64,000 bases of DNA, taken from the NCBI RefSeq assembly GCF_964340395.1, contig NC_135570.1:6153822-6217821 (forward strand), in the 5' to 3' direction. The position numbers and the translations under genes are program-made. Origin of the DNA: Glandiceps talaboti. Taxonomy: Eukaryota; Hemichordata; Enteropneusta; Spengelidae. Shown here piece after piece: positions 57,141 through 64,000 of this stretch. Position 1 is the stretch's first letter, and every line of letters starts with the position of its first letter. The notes under the pieces were generated by a model. The model was not told the origin of the DNA. It did no database searches and saw nothing but the letters and a program-made list of their open reading frames with translations.

Positions 57141-57476
57141 CAATATTCTCCCACTGATGGTCTGCGCTGAAATAAGGCTCGCGGCCCAATCTTTTATAGA
57201 TGTCATCCATCCTACTTCACTTTCTGAATTCTTGAAGATAGCATTGGTACTCCCTTTCCCATCATTACTTTGTCCAACGTTCGGCGGCGCTGCTTCGACC
57301 TTACCTCTACGGAGGCACACATAGGTAAACAGTCGGAACAACAATATCATCAACAGTCCTCCGAAAAATGTCACCAAGCTAGAACTCAAGAAAATGTACC
57401 ATTTTCTCTCATAGCATTGGGGTTCCCCACATCCCGTGGCTAAACACTCCGACAGAGTAAGATTTGCGTACGACAT
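57141..57476 (-). CDS. KCNMA1/slo: First coding exon of a Slo1-type BK channel (Ca2+-activated K+ channel alpha subunit)
   Basis: Exon of 112 codons from an ATG with A at -3 to a splice donor. It encodes the N terminus of a plasma-membrane BK channel, which opens on depolarisation and cytosolic Ca2+. Residues 1-25 form the short extracellular N terminus with an N-glycosylation sequon at N5-L-T7 and several cysteines. Residues 26-50 (WYIFLSSSLVTFFGG...) are the S0 segment peculiar to Slo1. Residues 51-86 are a variable S0-S1 linker with C54 and basic residues. Residues 87-112 (EVGWMTSIKDWAASLISAQT, then ISGRIL) match the conserved end of vertebrate Slo1 exon 1 almost residue for residue. The exon stops after L112 in phase 0 at TTG|GTAAGC (donor at 57135-57140), and known proteins continue there with VVLVF at the start of S1. 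The open frame runs on 47 codons to 56997, but that part is intronic. Partial gene: the pore, voltage sensor and gating ring are not in view. Identity is near certain from S0 plus linker. Confidence 0.93.
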
Positions 57477-57516
57477 GGTTCAAGTTCGTGGGAAACCGGC
57501 AACCTTCCTGTACAAA

Positions 57517-57528
57517 CTACCCGTCCAT
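57517..57528 (-). promoter_or_regulatory. Short upstream ORF in the Slo 5' leader
   Basis: ATG GAC GGG TAG (M-D-G-stop), 41 bases before the Slo ATG, preceded by AAA so that A is at -3. If this DNA is in the mRNA it is a minimal uORF that could reduce initiation at the main start. Transcription of this stretch is inferred, not seen. Confidence 0.4.
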
Positions 57529-57530
57529 TT

Positions 57531-57551
57531 TCAGCTCTCCGGTGTGATCAT
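57531..57551 (-). promoter_or_regulatory. Second short upstream ORF in the Slo 5' leader
   Basis: ATG to TGA, six residues (MITPES), ending two bases before the next uORF starts. The pair would sit 41-75 bases ahead of the main ATG. Depends on the transcription start lying upstream of 57551, which cannot be seen here. Confidence 0.35.
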
Positions 57552-58559
57552 GATCGCCGTGTATGCTTAGCTTGATTGTCGAGAGTTGGTTGTGTTGTTG
57601 TGCGTAGCTATACCAGCCCTTATGAATATTTAATGTTATGCTAATGACATCTAAATCTGCGATATAGTGATGGCGTAAAATCGTCAGACGTTGAGTCTGA
57701 CGAAGCCTGGTATCGATAACAATGACCTAAAAGAAACAAACTGTTTAATGAATATTAATTTTTCTCCTGAACATAATCATGAAAATATGTTTTAAAATAA
57801 TAAATAGCGATAGAGGGCGCTATCTATATAGGGGATCATGTACGTACATGCATGTATCGCATGCCACACTGAGCGAGCTCAAAGCGATGCCGATCGCGAT
57901 GGGATCGGCTCGGACAATACTAGATTCGATGTCAACAGCAACTTTCAAGCAAGTACACGTTATCAAAAAAATATAGAGAAATACCATAGTTTGACAGTCA
58001 ATGGTCGTCAAAAATATGGGACATGTAAGCTTACTCAATGCATGGGCCATAAAAAATATTTTTATACCTCCATGTCTATTTTTATACCTCCATGCTCAAT
58101 GCTAATTTGTGGATTTTACCGTTTGTAATATTATCAGTTTCTAAACCACCAATATTACCAGGGACTTATCCCTGATACCACCAAGCTTTAAGGTACCCAG
58201 TGTCTATATTTTACAATCTCTCTCTCTCTGTAATGATCCAAGATCAATGGAACGACTATGGTTAATCACACACTGTAAACTTTTGTTGATCTGAAAACAT
58301 TTCCTTCCCAAAAGTCGAGCCCAGATCTTACTAGACTTTGACCATATATGTCCTAGCCTAAAAAGTATCGAAAAATGAACCATAAGTTGGGCTCAGTTAA
58401 TTCAACTCAGTCTAGTTATAGTCTCGACCTAGCTTAGACTCCAGCAATTCCATTTAGATCATAGTTAGACAATGTAGTTCTAAGAGTTCGTTGATAAAAC
58501 GAGAATTAGTCCACCTCCAGTGCATGGGCGCCAGTGGATCATAGAAACCAGAACTTGAT
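57552..58559. other. Intergenic DNA upstream of Slo: probable promoter side, no gene seen
   Basis: Locally richer in CpG than the rest (for example around 57850-57920). Holds a perfect 9-bp hairpin TCGTCAGAC/GTCTGACGA near 57680. A Slo promoter is expected here or just below 57720, but no TATA box or initiator can be assigned. Several overlapping ORFs of 65-96 codons on both strands look like chance. Confidence 0.4.
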
Positions 58560-58935
58560 GAAGCATAAACTGGGTTCCAAAACGGGTTTTATTCATTAAA
58601 AACTGCCGACGTTTCGATCCTACACAGAGAATCTCCAGCAGGGAAATCTACAGACAATAAAAATAGAAGAAAAAACCACAATAAATGAAAGCAGTGGAAA
58701 CTGTACAACTAAGAAACATAAGAAACCAAAACAATAAAAAGTTGACGAGGCGATGGAAAGTATTATCCTGTGGAAACTTCAAAGTTACAAATACTGGTAA
58801 AATATATATTACAAGGAAATGTAAAAAGATGTCTTGATAACAAGTTATTCCATGATAAAAAGGAAACTTACTGGATGCAGCAGAAAAACGGCTCTTGGTG
58901 ACTACACGGCCGAATAAAAAACGAAGTGGGTCCAA
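58560..58935 (-). mobile_element. Penelope-like retroelement remnant (terminal region)
   Basis: Contains the hammerhead-like motif. The upstream part (58648-58935, minus) is an open frame of 95 codons, hydrophobic and without a recognisable RT or GIY-YIG motif, so it is not called as protein. Boundaries are approximate and the assignment rests on the ribozyme-like end. Confidence 0.45.
58602..58643 (-). ncRNA. Decayed hammerhead-ribozyme-like motif at a Penelope-like element end
   Basis: On the minus strand: CCTGCTGGA, then GATTCT-loop-AGGATC (six pairs with one T.G wobble, a helix II), then CGAAACGTCGG. The hammerhead core needs CTGATGA-helix II-GAAA; here the first block reads CTGCTGG, two changes from consensus. 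The phrase GACGTTTCGATCC...CTCCAGCAGGG on the plus strand is a hallmark of Penelope-like element terminal repeats, which are known to carry hammerheads. Probably inactive. The helix I and III partners and the cleavage site were not worked out. Confidence 0.6.
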
Positions 58936-59309
58936 AATTTAGCATTATGATAATGACAAGAATGTGACGAGACAACAGGTGGGAAAATCACGTGATAAAA
59001 AGGCGGCAAACAAATGGAACAAGTACAAAATGTTACAGGGGTGGTGGTGGTGGTGGTGGTGGGGGGGGGGGTTAATTGAAATTACCAACCGTTTTTGTTT
59101 ATTCCGTACCAAGATTTTCGATGATTTTAAATTAAGTTCTATTTTTTCCTTGTTTTCTCAAATATAGTAGTTCTGTAATTCTTACATATACAAATTAGTA
59201 ATAAGCTTATGCAAGTATAACCTAATTATCCTTTATTTCAGGCCAGTGGTCCATACAAAGAAAAAAGAAAAAGAAAGAGAAAACACTAAAATGTGACACT
59301 GAAGTGAAA

Positions 59310-59465
59310 AAAAAACCATATACTTATATATACTATTCTTTCAGTTTCCCATATCAAAACCATATCACCAGTTCCTCCTACAGGTAACCATCCGATTCGT
59401 GGTATTGCTGACTTACAAGATACTTTATTCGATTAGGAATGTTTACACCTATAAACACTCTGTTT
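59310..59465 (+). repeat. Left copy of an inverted repeat pair (empty site of the hAT-like insertion)
   Basis: The reverse complement of about 59336-59465 matches 61655-62000 closely once a 206-bp insertion is removed; a 42-base stretch (59417-59458) differs at one position. Similarity fades outward into AT-rich sequence near 59310. The site CTTACAAG at 59412-59419 is the uninterrupted target. Probably one copy of a dispersed element. Confidence 0.8.
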
Positions 59466-59729
59466 TATTTATGTGAACGCATTGCTTGCTTGCCATGTAT
59501 CGTTTCACATTTGTAGATATACGAAAGAAACCATCTTAAAGTTGTCTACGGTAGGGGTGACCCTAAACGGCCATAGTTTACTCTTTAGATACCATTCCCT
59601 AATAAAGATTTCTCCAACACCGTGACAGGGGCTTAATTACAACGACTAGAGTATTTTTTAAAAATATACCTACCTACCCAATCTGATGGCCTAGGTTGCC
59701 AGTTGAGCAGCTTTTTTATTTTCGTTGGC

Positions 59730-59730
<1 letters not shown>

Positions 59731-59784
<54 letters not shown>

Positions 59785-59814
59785 TATATCTCTGTGTCTC
59801 TCTGTCTGTGTCTA

Positions 59815-59881
<67 letters not shown>

Positions 59882-59905
59882 GTCACTCTCTCTCTCTTTT
59901 CAGTA
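59731..59905. repeat. (TA)n, (TGTC)n and (CT)n compound microsatellite
   Basis: TA repeat at about 59731-59779, TGTC repeat at about 59815-59866, then CT-rich sequence to about 59900. Confidence 0.95.
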
Positions 59906-60212
59906 GCTTTCAATATTGAGACATGCGGTTGCAATTGTTATAAATACAGAAAACCTAGATATCGTCACGACTACAAATTTCTGACATTTTAATTACCATG
60001 GTTGCTGCATTGGGTTTGTGTATAAGAAGACGTTTTAGTCAAGGCTTAATTCTATGTTTTGATGGCATATTTCCTTGCTTACAATACAGAAATGGGAGCT
60101 ATAAACGTCTACTGCACCCAAACCTAACATTGCTCGTAGAGGGCGCTCTACATACAACAACTTCGCCAGGGCTGCTTACCTTGTGAGTGGACGGAGGTCA
60201 CTATATGGGCTA

Positions 60213-60569
60213 CTTGTATATCAAATTTTGTATGAGGAGCTGTGCGTTCCGAGGAAGCTGGTGAAAACTTATCCTAATGATAAACCCTGGTTTGACAGGT
60301 CTATTGGTATTAGCTCCGTGCAAAAGAGACTGCTTTTAGATCTGGCGATAGTTCGGTTCATGGAGGTATAAAAATAGAAAGCAAAATATGACGTACTGAA
60401 GGCAATCAAACACGCAACGCGACGATATCGCGATAAATTAGAAAACGATATTTCTGCCACTGACACACAAGAACTTTGGAAAGGCGTCAATAGAATCACG
60501 GGCTATAAACCAAAATCAAAATCAGCACCAACAGATGATGAATCTCTCTCTAATCGATCGCCCTGTTGA
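60213..60569 (+). pseudogene. Non-LTR retrotransposon (LINE) ORF2 fragment, endonuclease-RT linker
   Basis: One reading frame carries the signature of the stretch between endonuclease and reverse transcriptase in LINE ORF2 proteins: EELCVPRKLVKTYPNDKPWF (about 60231-60293), then KYDVLKAIKHATRRYRDKLE (from 60384), then ELWKGVNRITGYK (from 60471). Two in-frame stops (TAA 60369-60371, TAG 60375-60377) and a final TGA (60567-60569) break it. No RT catalytic domain follows, because the sequence turns into palindromic DNA. Dead and truncated at both ends; the clade (Jockey-, CR1- or RTE-like) cannot be fixed from so little. Confidence 0.85.
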
Positions 60570-60642
60570 CCCACGCGTCAGCTACAAGCTAACTGTTACC
60601 ATGGAAGTAGAACAGTTCTATGCTGTTACCAACTCCGTTCAT

Positions 60643-60733
60643 AGCTCTGGAAATATGCAGTCCTTCAACAACTCCGGAGACGTGTCGGAGTCCTTGGAGG
60701 GGCCATGGAGCGCGGGCGCATATTTCCAGGGCT
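60643..60733. repeat. Second foldback structure, GC-richer, starting AGCTCTGGA
   Basis: Inverted arms AGCTCTGGAAATATGC (60643-60658) and its near complement at 60717-60733 enclose about 58 bases that contain a further inverted pair around CTCCGGAGACGTGTCGGAG. It shares the terminal word AGCTCTGG with the palindrome at 60764 and may be a related copy. No target duplication seen. Confidence 0.5.
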
Positions 60734-60763
60734 ACCCGGGAGTCACAGTTAGCACCGTAAACA

Positions 60764-60855
60764 CTAGCTCTGGATGTATATGCTACGACTCTTACGAGGT
60801 TCGATACGTCTTCGTCGAACCTCGTATAGCATATACAATAATACATCCAGAGCTA
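60764..60855. mobile_element. 92-bp palindromic foldback element with 8-bp target duplication
   Basis: Arms TAGCTCTGGATGTAT...(60765-60804) and ...ATACATCCAGAGCTA (60815-60855) pair over about 40 bases around a short loop, with a small bulge. The element is flanked by identical 8-mers CGTAAACA at 60756-60763 and 60856-60863. An 8-bp duplication points to a hAT-type transposase in trans; the superfamily is inferred. Confidence 0.75.
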
Positions 60856-61654
60856 CGTAAACATGGTAAACACAGACTACTACATCGACCAAACTTTTTG
60901 AAGACACCTTGACGTAAAACCAACAAATAGCTGTGAATTGATTTATGTACGTGCTATGTCTTGAAAGAGAGTGGCTGAAGATATAACAATGAGTTCGTGA
61001 TGTCTTGACCTCAAAACGGTTTACGCAGAACAATACGCTTTTGTGTATATAAAGTCTTCTCTTAGGGCAATTTCAGGTCAGCCATGTAGGTGTGACCCTA
61101 TAGTCTAGAGTTTATATACATGTATTAGACTCCCTCCCTACCACGTAGAACACACATGACCAGAATATAAATATACTAAACATATACTATACACAGCAGT
61201 CTCATGTAATAGGAAGTTCTTGTGACACACCCAAGTAAACAATGAATTGTACACATATATTCCATTATATGTCTTCGGAATCGTCGTAAAGAATGAGCCT
61301 TTTTACGGCAACGCTCAAGACGCACCCAAATCATGCAAATATACTCCGGCTTGTTGTGAGAATGGTCTTCAGTGACCCGAGGAGAAATGTTGAATTGAAG
61401 GTTGTGTTCTCGTTAATCGCATATGTTACAACGTGAATGTAACTCATCTGTCTGTGATCTAGGTAAGTATATAATGATCATAAACCTCTGTCCCACACAT
61501 GACTACTAGTTCTTTCCCAAAAGATCATATCCCTCAAACATCTAGTGTTGTTGGTAGCAACCTATATCCATACATTACTATAATAACATTCATGAAGGTC
61601 ACAATTTATTGCCTCACTGTACATTTTGGGTTTTATCGACTCACAAATTTGAAA

Positions 61655-62025
61655 AAACGGTGTTTATAGGTGTAAACATTCCTAATCGACTAAAGTATCT
61701 TGTAAGCACAGGGGCGTGTATTATTGCTTAGATTGCCGTTTTCTTAGGAAAATATCATACGAATCTTGCTGCTACAAATGTATCAATCGCTATACTACGT
61801 AGAAATATTTAGTCTTTTCTCCTTACAGGTAGGAATATATAGTCAAAAGGTTGTTATATTTAGTCTGTAGACCTGGAAAACAACAATCTATGAAATATTA
61901 CACGCCCCTATGCTTGTTAGTCAGCAAATACCACGAATGGTTCCCTAAGAGGAACTGGTGATATGGTTTTGATATGGGAAACTGCAAGCAATAGTATATA
62001 TATATCCGTATATATAAGGTTACAT
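61655..62025 (-). repeat. Right copy of the inverted repeat pair, interrupted by a hAT-like element
   Basis: Matches the left copy (59310-59465) in reverse orientation as two blocks, about 61660-61706 and 61921-62000. The block between is the inserted element. A small deletion near 61940 distinguishes the copies. Confidence 0.8.
61707..61912. mobile_element. 206-bp non-autonomous hAT-like element (MITE)
   Basis: Terminal inverted repeats CACAGGGGCGTGTATT (left) and CATAGGGGCGTGTAAT (right, reversed). It is flanked by 8-mers CTTGTAAG (61699-61706) and CTTGTTAG (61913-61920). The left inverted-repeat copy has a single CTTGTAAG at the same place, so this is a true insertion with an 8-bp duplication. 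An 8-bp duplication with termini beginning CA.AGGGG is typical of hAT. No coding capacity. Confidence 0.85.
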
Positions 62026-62345
62026 TGAATTGACATAAAAAGTATGTGGTGATAGTGTGTGTACGTTTGAAAACCCTCGCCAGGAAGCGCTTTGGTGTCT
62101 ATGCTCCGATCCCCAAATTGTCCTATTTTGGGACAACGATACGTTAATATACCTAGAGGCTGTAGGAGAACTCCTGTGACACCCCCCCCCAACCATCTTA
62201 AACATGTGTGCACGTGTATTTTGTTTTATATACAACGTCTCTTTCATTCATACTTTTACCGTATATATGCGGCTGTACATATATGTATCACTTTCAACAA
62301 AATGGCGACTGACCTTTCTTTATATGTGTATTTTGTTCATTGCAG

Positions 62346-62466
62346 TCGTTTTGGTTGACTGGCGACATCGGCTATAGTTACACATATCACGTGACTACGT
62401 TTGCACCCACAGTTGCCGAGAAGATTGCCCCATCGTTTCAGAATCGATATCGCATTTGAATACAAA
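62346..62466 (+). other. 5' leader of the GT31 gene on the coding exon
   Basis: The leader starts after a good 3' splice site: a T-rich tract then TTCATTGCAG ending at 62345. It has no ATG before the chosen start. The acceptor supports a spliced, non-coding first exon upstream. Confidence 0.55.
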
Positions 62467-63543
62467 ATGTTCGCTAGGTGCAGCACAAGAATTCGTCGAC
62501 ACATCTTGAGAGTTGTATTCTTTTTAAGTTTTAGTTGTATCAGTGTGTCGTTCGTTATTTTGTACTTAACGCCCGACAGGGCAATCCAACTGCAACGATT
62601 CGAACATACTCCGAGTCCAAGTAGACGTCCGCATAGTCATACTCACGAAGATTTCCATGAACTCCCCACAGAGTCTGCAATCTTAGTGCAAGAAATACCA
62701 ATGTCTTCCAACACAGAAACCTGTCTGTTCACTAAAATAAAAGAAAGCAATCTATGTGGTCAACAGAAAAGAAAATTGCGAACTCTTGTGCTTGTGTCAT
62801 CTTCCCCCGGGCGTAAAACTCAACGTTTCGCCATTCGCAAGACATGGGGACGTAACTTGACTGCCTCGACAGACTCGACATTATTGTTTGTACTAAACCG
62901 ACCAATCGGTGACAACATATTATTTGATAGTGTTCTGAAGGAGACTAAAGAGTTTGGAGATATACTTACATTTGAAGTGAATTCGTCGACGACAGCGAAA
63001 CATATCGATGTAGTCAAGATCGACTGTTTATTTGGGTGGATAGACACTTTTTGTGATAATGCCGAGTATGTCTTCAAAGTCCAAGACAATGCAATGATCT
63101 TACCAGATAATTTACGTCACTTTCTTCAGAATAGTCCTCAGAAAAAATTCGCAACTGGGATGCTTAGGACCAACTCTGCACCTGTCCGTAATGAGGCAAG
63201 TCCGTGGTATACGTCATGGGAGGAATGGCCGACAAATTCTACTTACCCCCCTTATCTGCAGGGTGATGCTTACATTTTATCTACCGACGTTGTGAAAAGG
63301 AGTGTAGATATTTTCGACAACATTACAATAACGTCAAAATTTGAAGACGTCTACGTAGGAATATTGCTTTCAAAACTTCATGTTATTCCTGTTCAAATGT
63401 CGCGCATGAACGTCCAAGGCCACCCGACGTCTCCATGTCAAAGTCGACGACTAGTCTCATCAAGTCAATATGATAACAAAACCATGATACAATACTGGAA
63501 TGCAATGAACGACACATGTCTGCAATTGCAAAATTTTGAGTAG
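62467..63543 (+). CDS. Beta-1,3-galactosyl/N-acetylglucosaminyltransferase-like protein (GT31), DxD-deviant
   Basis: A 358-residue type II Golgi glycosyltransferase of the B3GALT/B3GNT family, which transfers Gal or GlcNAc from a UDP-sugar in beta-1,3 linkage. The start is the first ATG of the leader (A at -3). An in-frame TTG 22 codons earlier is not credible as a eukaryotic start. Residues 1-15 are a basic cytosolic tail, 16-34 the membrane anchor, and about 36-100 the stem. Catalytic-domain marks: L104-V110 first beta strand, FAIRKTWG (121-128), W191 and C196 in the W...FC helix, YPPYLQGDAYILS (260-272), and EDVYVG (293-298) carrying the presumed catalytic Asp. The DxD site, normally K-[VTI]-D-D-D, reads K204-V-Q206-D-N208, so both outer aspartates are gone. 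N-glycosylation sequons at N130, N172, N257, N285 and N348. The coding part is uninterrupted, as in many family members. It is either a diverged enzyme or a pseudoenzyme; donor and acceptor cannot be told. Confidence 0.9.
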   Translation: MFARCSTRIRRHILRVVFFLSFSCISVSFVILYLTPDRAIQLQRFEHTPSPSRRPHSHTHEDFHELPTESAILVQEIPMSSNTETCLFTKIKESNLCGQQKRKLRTLVLVSSSPGRKTQRFAIRKTWGRNLTASTDSTLLFVLNRPIGDNILFDSVLKETKEFGDILTFEVNSSTTAKHIDVVKIDCLFGWIDTFCDNAEYVFKVQDNAMILPDNLRHFLQNSPQKKFATGMLRTNSAPVRNEASPWYTSWEEWPTNSTYPPYLQGDAYILSTDVVKRSVDIFDNITITSKFEDVYVGILLSKLHVIPVQMSRMNVQGHPTSPCQSRRLVSSSQYDNKTMIQYWNAMNDTCLQLQNFE

Positions 63544-64000
63544 ATAGTAAGTGGAAATAACCATGTGCATATACTTCGAGGAAGAATGCGTCCAGGGAAC
63601 AAGTTTACACGAAAATCAAAGACATCTGAATGACCTGGTCCAATTCCTCAGTGTAATATAGCAATGGGGTTCACAATATTGTTTTCAATGAATTTTGATT
63701 TTACATAATGTAATTTCCCTAATATTCGGCGGCCATTTTGGATTCTAAATTGGCTAAATTTTAATTTTTCCTCTATCTAGTGCCTTTGAGCCTGAGTGGT
63801 GACCTCTAGTATTTATATCCTTATTTCAAATGACCTGAACAGAGTAAAAGAGCAACAGCTTCAGGCTCTTTTTCGAGGAGCATTCTAGTAACGAATAATA
63901 ACTCTGTATACTTTTCTTCACCTACGTTTTTCTTTGTTTTTGTCAGTATTTTTTAACTGGACAACTTACTTAAAACTGATAGCCTGCCGTCTATATCGCT
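63544..64000 (+). other. 3' region of the GT31 gene
   Basis: Probable 3' UTR and flank. No AATAAA or ATTAAA hexamer was noticed; AATAAT occurs near 63895. No ORF or repeat was recognised. Confidence 0.4.

Larger units (their letters stand above)
61463..62345 (+). other. Candidate 5'-UTR intron of the GT31 gene
   Basis: It would begin with a strong donor (CTAG|GTAAGTAT, at 61463) and end with the acceptor at 62345, length 883 bp. A non-coding exon would end at 61462; its start is not visible. This intron holds the right inverted-repeat copy and the nested hAT-like element. Inferred from splice signals only. Confidence 0.4.

Noticed and set aside
56791-57210. 139-codon minus-strand ORF overlapping Slo exon 1
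   Set aside because: It is out of frame with the clearly homologous Slo reading, has no motif and covers intron sequence.
58648-58935. 95-codon minus-strand ORF as a membrane protein
   Set aside because: Hydrophobic because of T-rich sequence next to the Penelope-like end; no recognisable domain.
60535-60912. 125-codon plus-strand ORF with Kozak-like ATGs
   Set aside because: It reads through palindromic foldback elements and the tail of a dead LINE; its minus-strand mirror is also open.
62401-62466. 22-residue N-terminal extension of the GT31 protein from a TTG
   Set aside because: TTG is not a usual eukaryotic start, and the next ATG has good context and puts the membrane anchor at a normal distance.

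Overview
The window is metazoan nuclear DNA, AT-rich and gene-poor, from a marine invertebrate. The evidence is exon/intron structure, abundant microsatellites and minisatellites, many short terminal-inverted-repeat elements, and a strong excess of the palindrome ACATGT. The one ion-channel exon reads closer to vertebrate Slo1 than to the insect form I remember (its ...EVGWMTS.KDWA..ISAQT... block). This suggests a non-vertebrate deuterostome (hemichordate, cephalochordate or echinoderm), but a mollusc or other lophotrochozoan is not excluded.

Two genes are supported, both in the last 7 kb and arranged head to head. On the minus strand, 57141-57476 is the first coding exon of a large-conductance Ca2+-activated K+ channel (Slo1/KCNMA1 type). 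It has the extracellular N terminus, the S0 membrane segment and the S0-S1 linker, and it ends in a clean GTAAGC splice donor. No second Slo exon was recognised to the left, so about 57 kb (1-57140) is probably part of a very long first intron. On the plus strand, 62467-63543 is an intact, intronless coding region for a type II Golgi beta-1,3-glycosyltransferase (GT31 family). Its DxD metal-binding motif is replaced by Q-D-N.

Region 1-57140 holds no recognisable protein-coding gene. It contains a two-copy dispersed repeat (880-1110, 11443-11640), many tandem repeats with units of 2 to about 190 bp, a tRNA-derived SINE (42284-42490) with a headless second copy (6924-7050), and several foldback or MITE-like elements. 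A 438-bp element at 37970-38407 is flanked by TAA; an adjacent tandem copy preserves its empty target site.

The 57.7-62.3 kb interval between the two genes is a nest of mobile-element remains. It holds a Penelope-like end with a decayed hammerhead-ribozyme core (58602-58643), a dead LINE ORF2 fragment (60213-60569), a 92-bp palindrome with an 8-bp target duplication (60764-60855), and a pair of inverted repeat copies (59310-59465 and 61655-62025). The right copy of that pair was later split by a 206-bp hAT-like element. Nearly all entries other than the two genes are sequence-pattern calls made by eye; the family names given to transposons are inferences.
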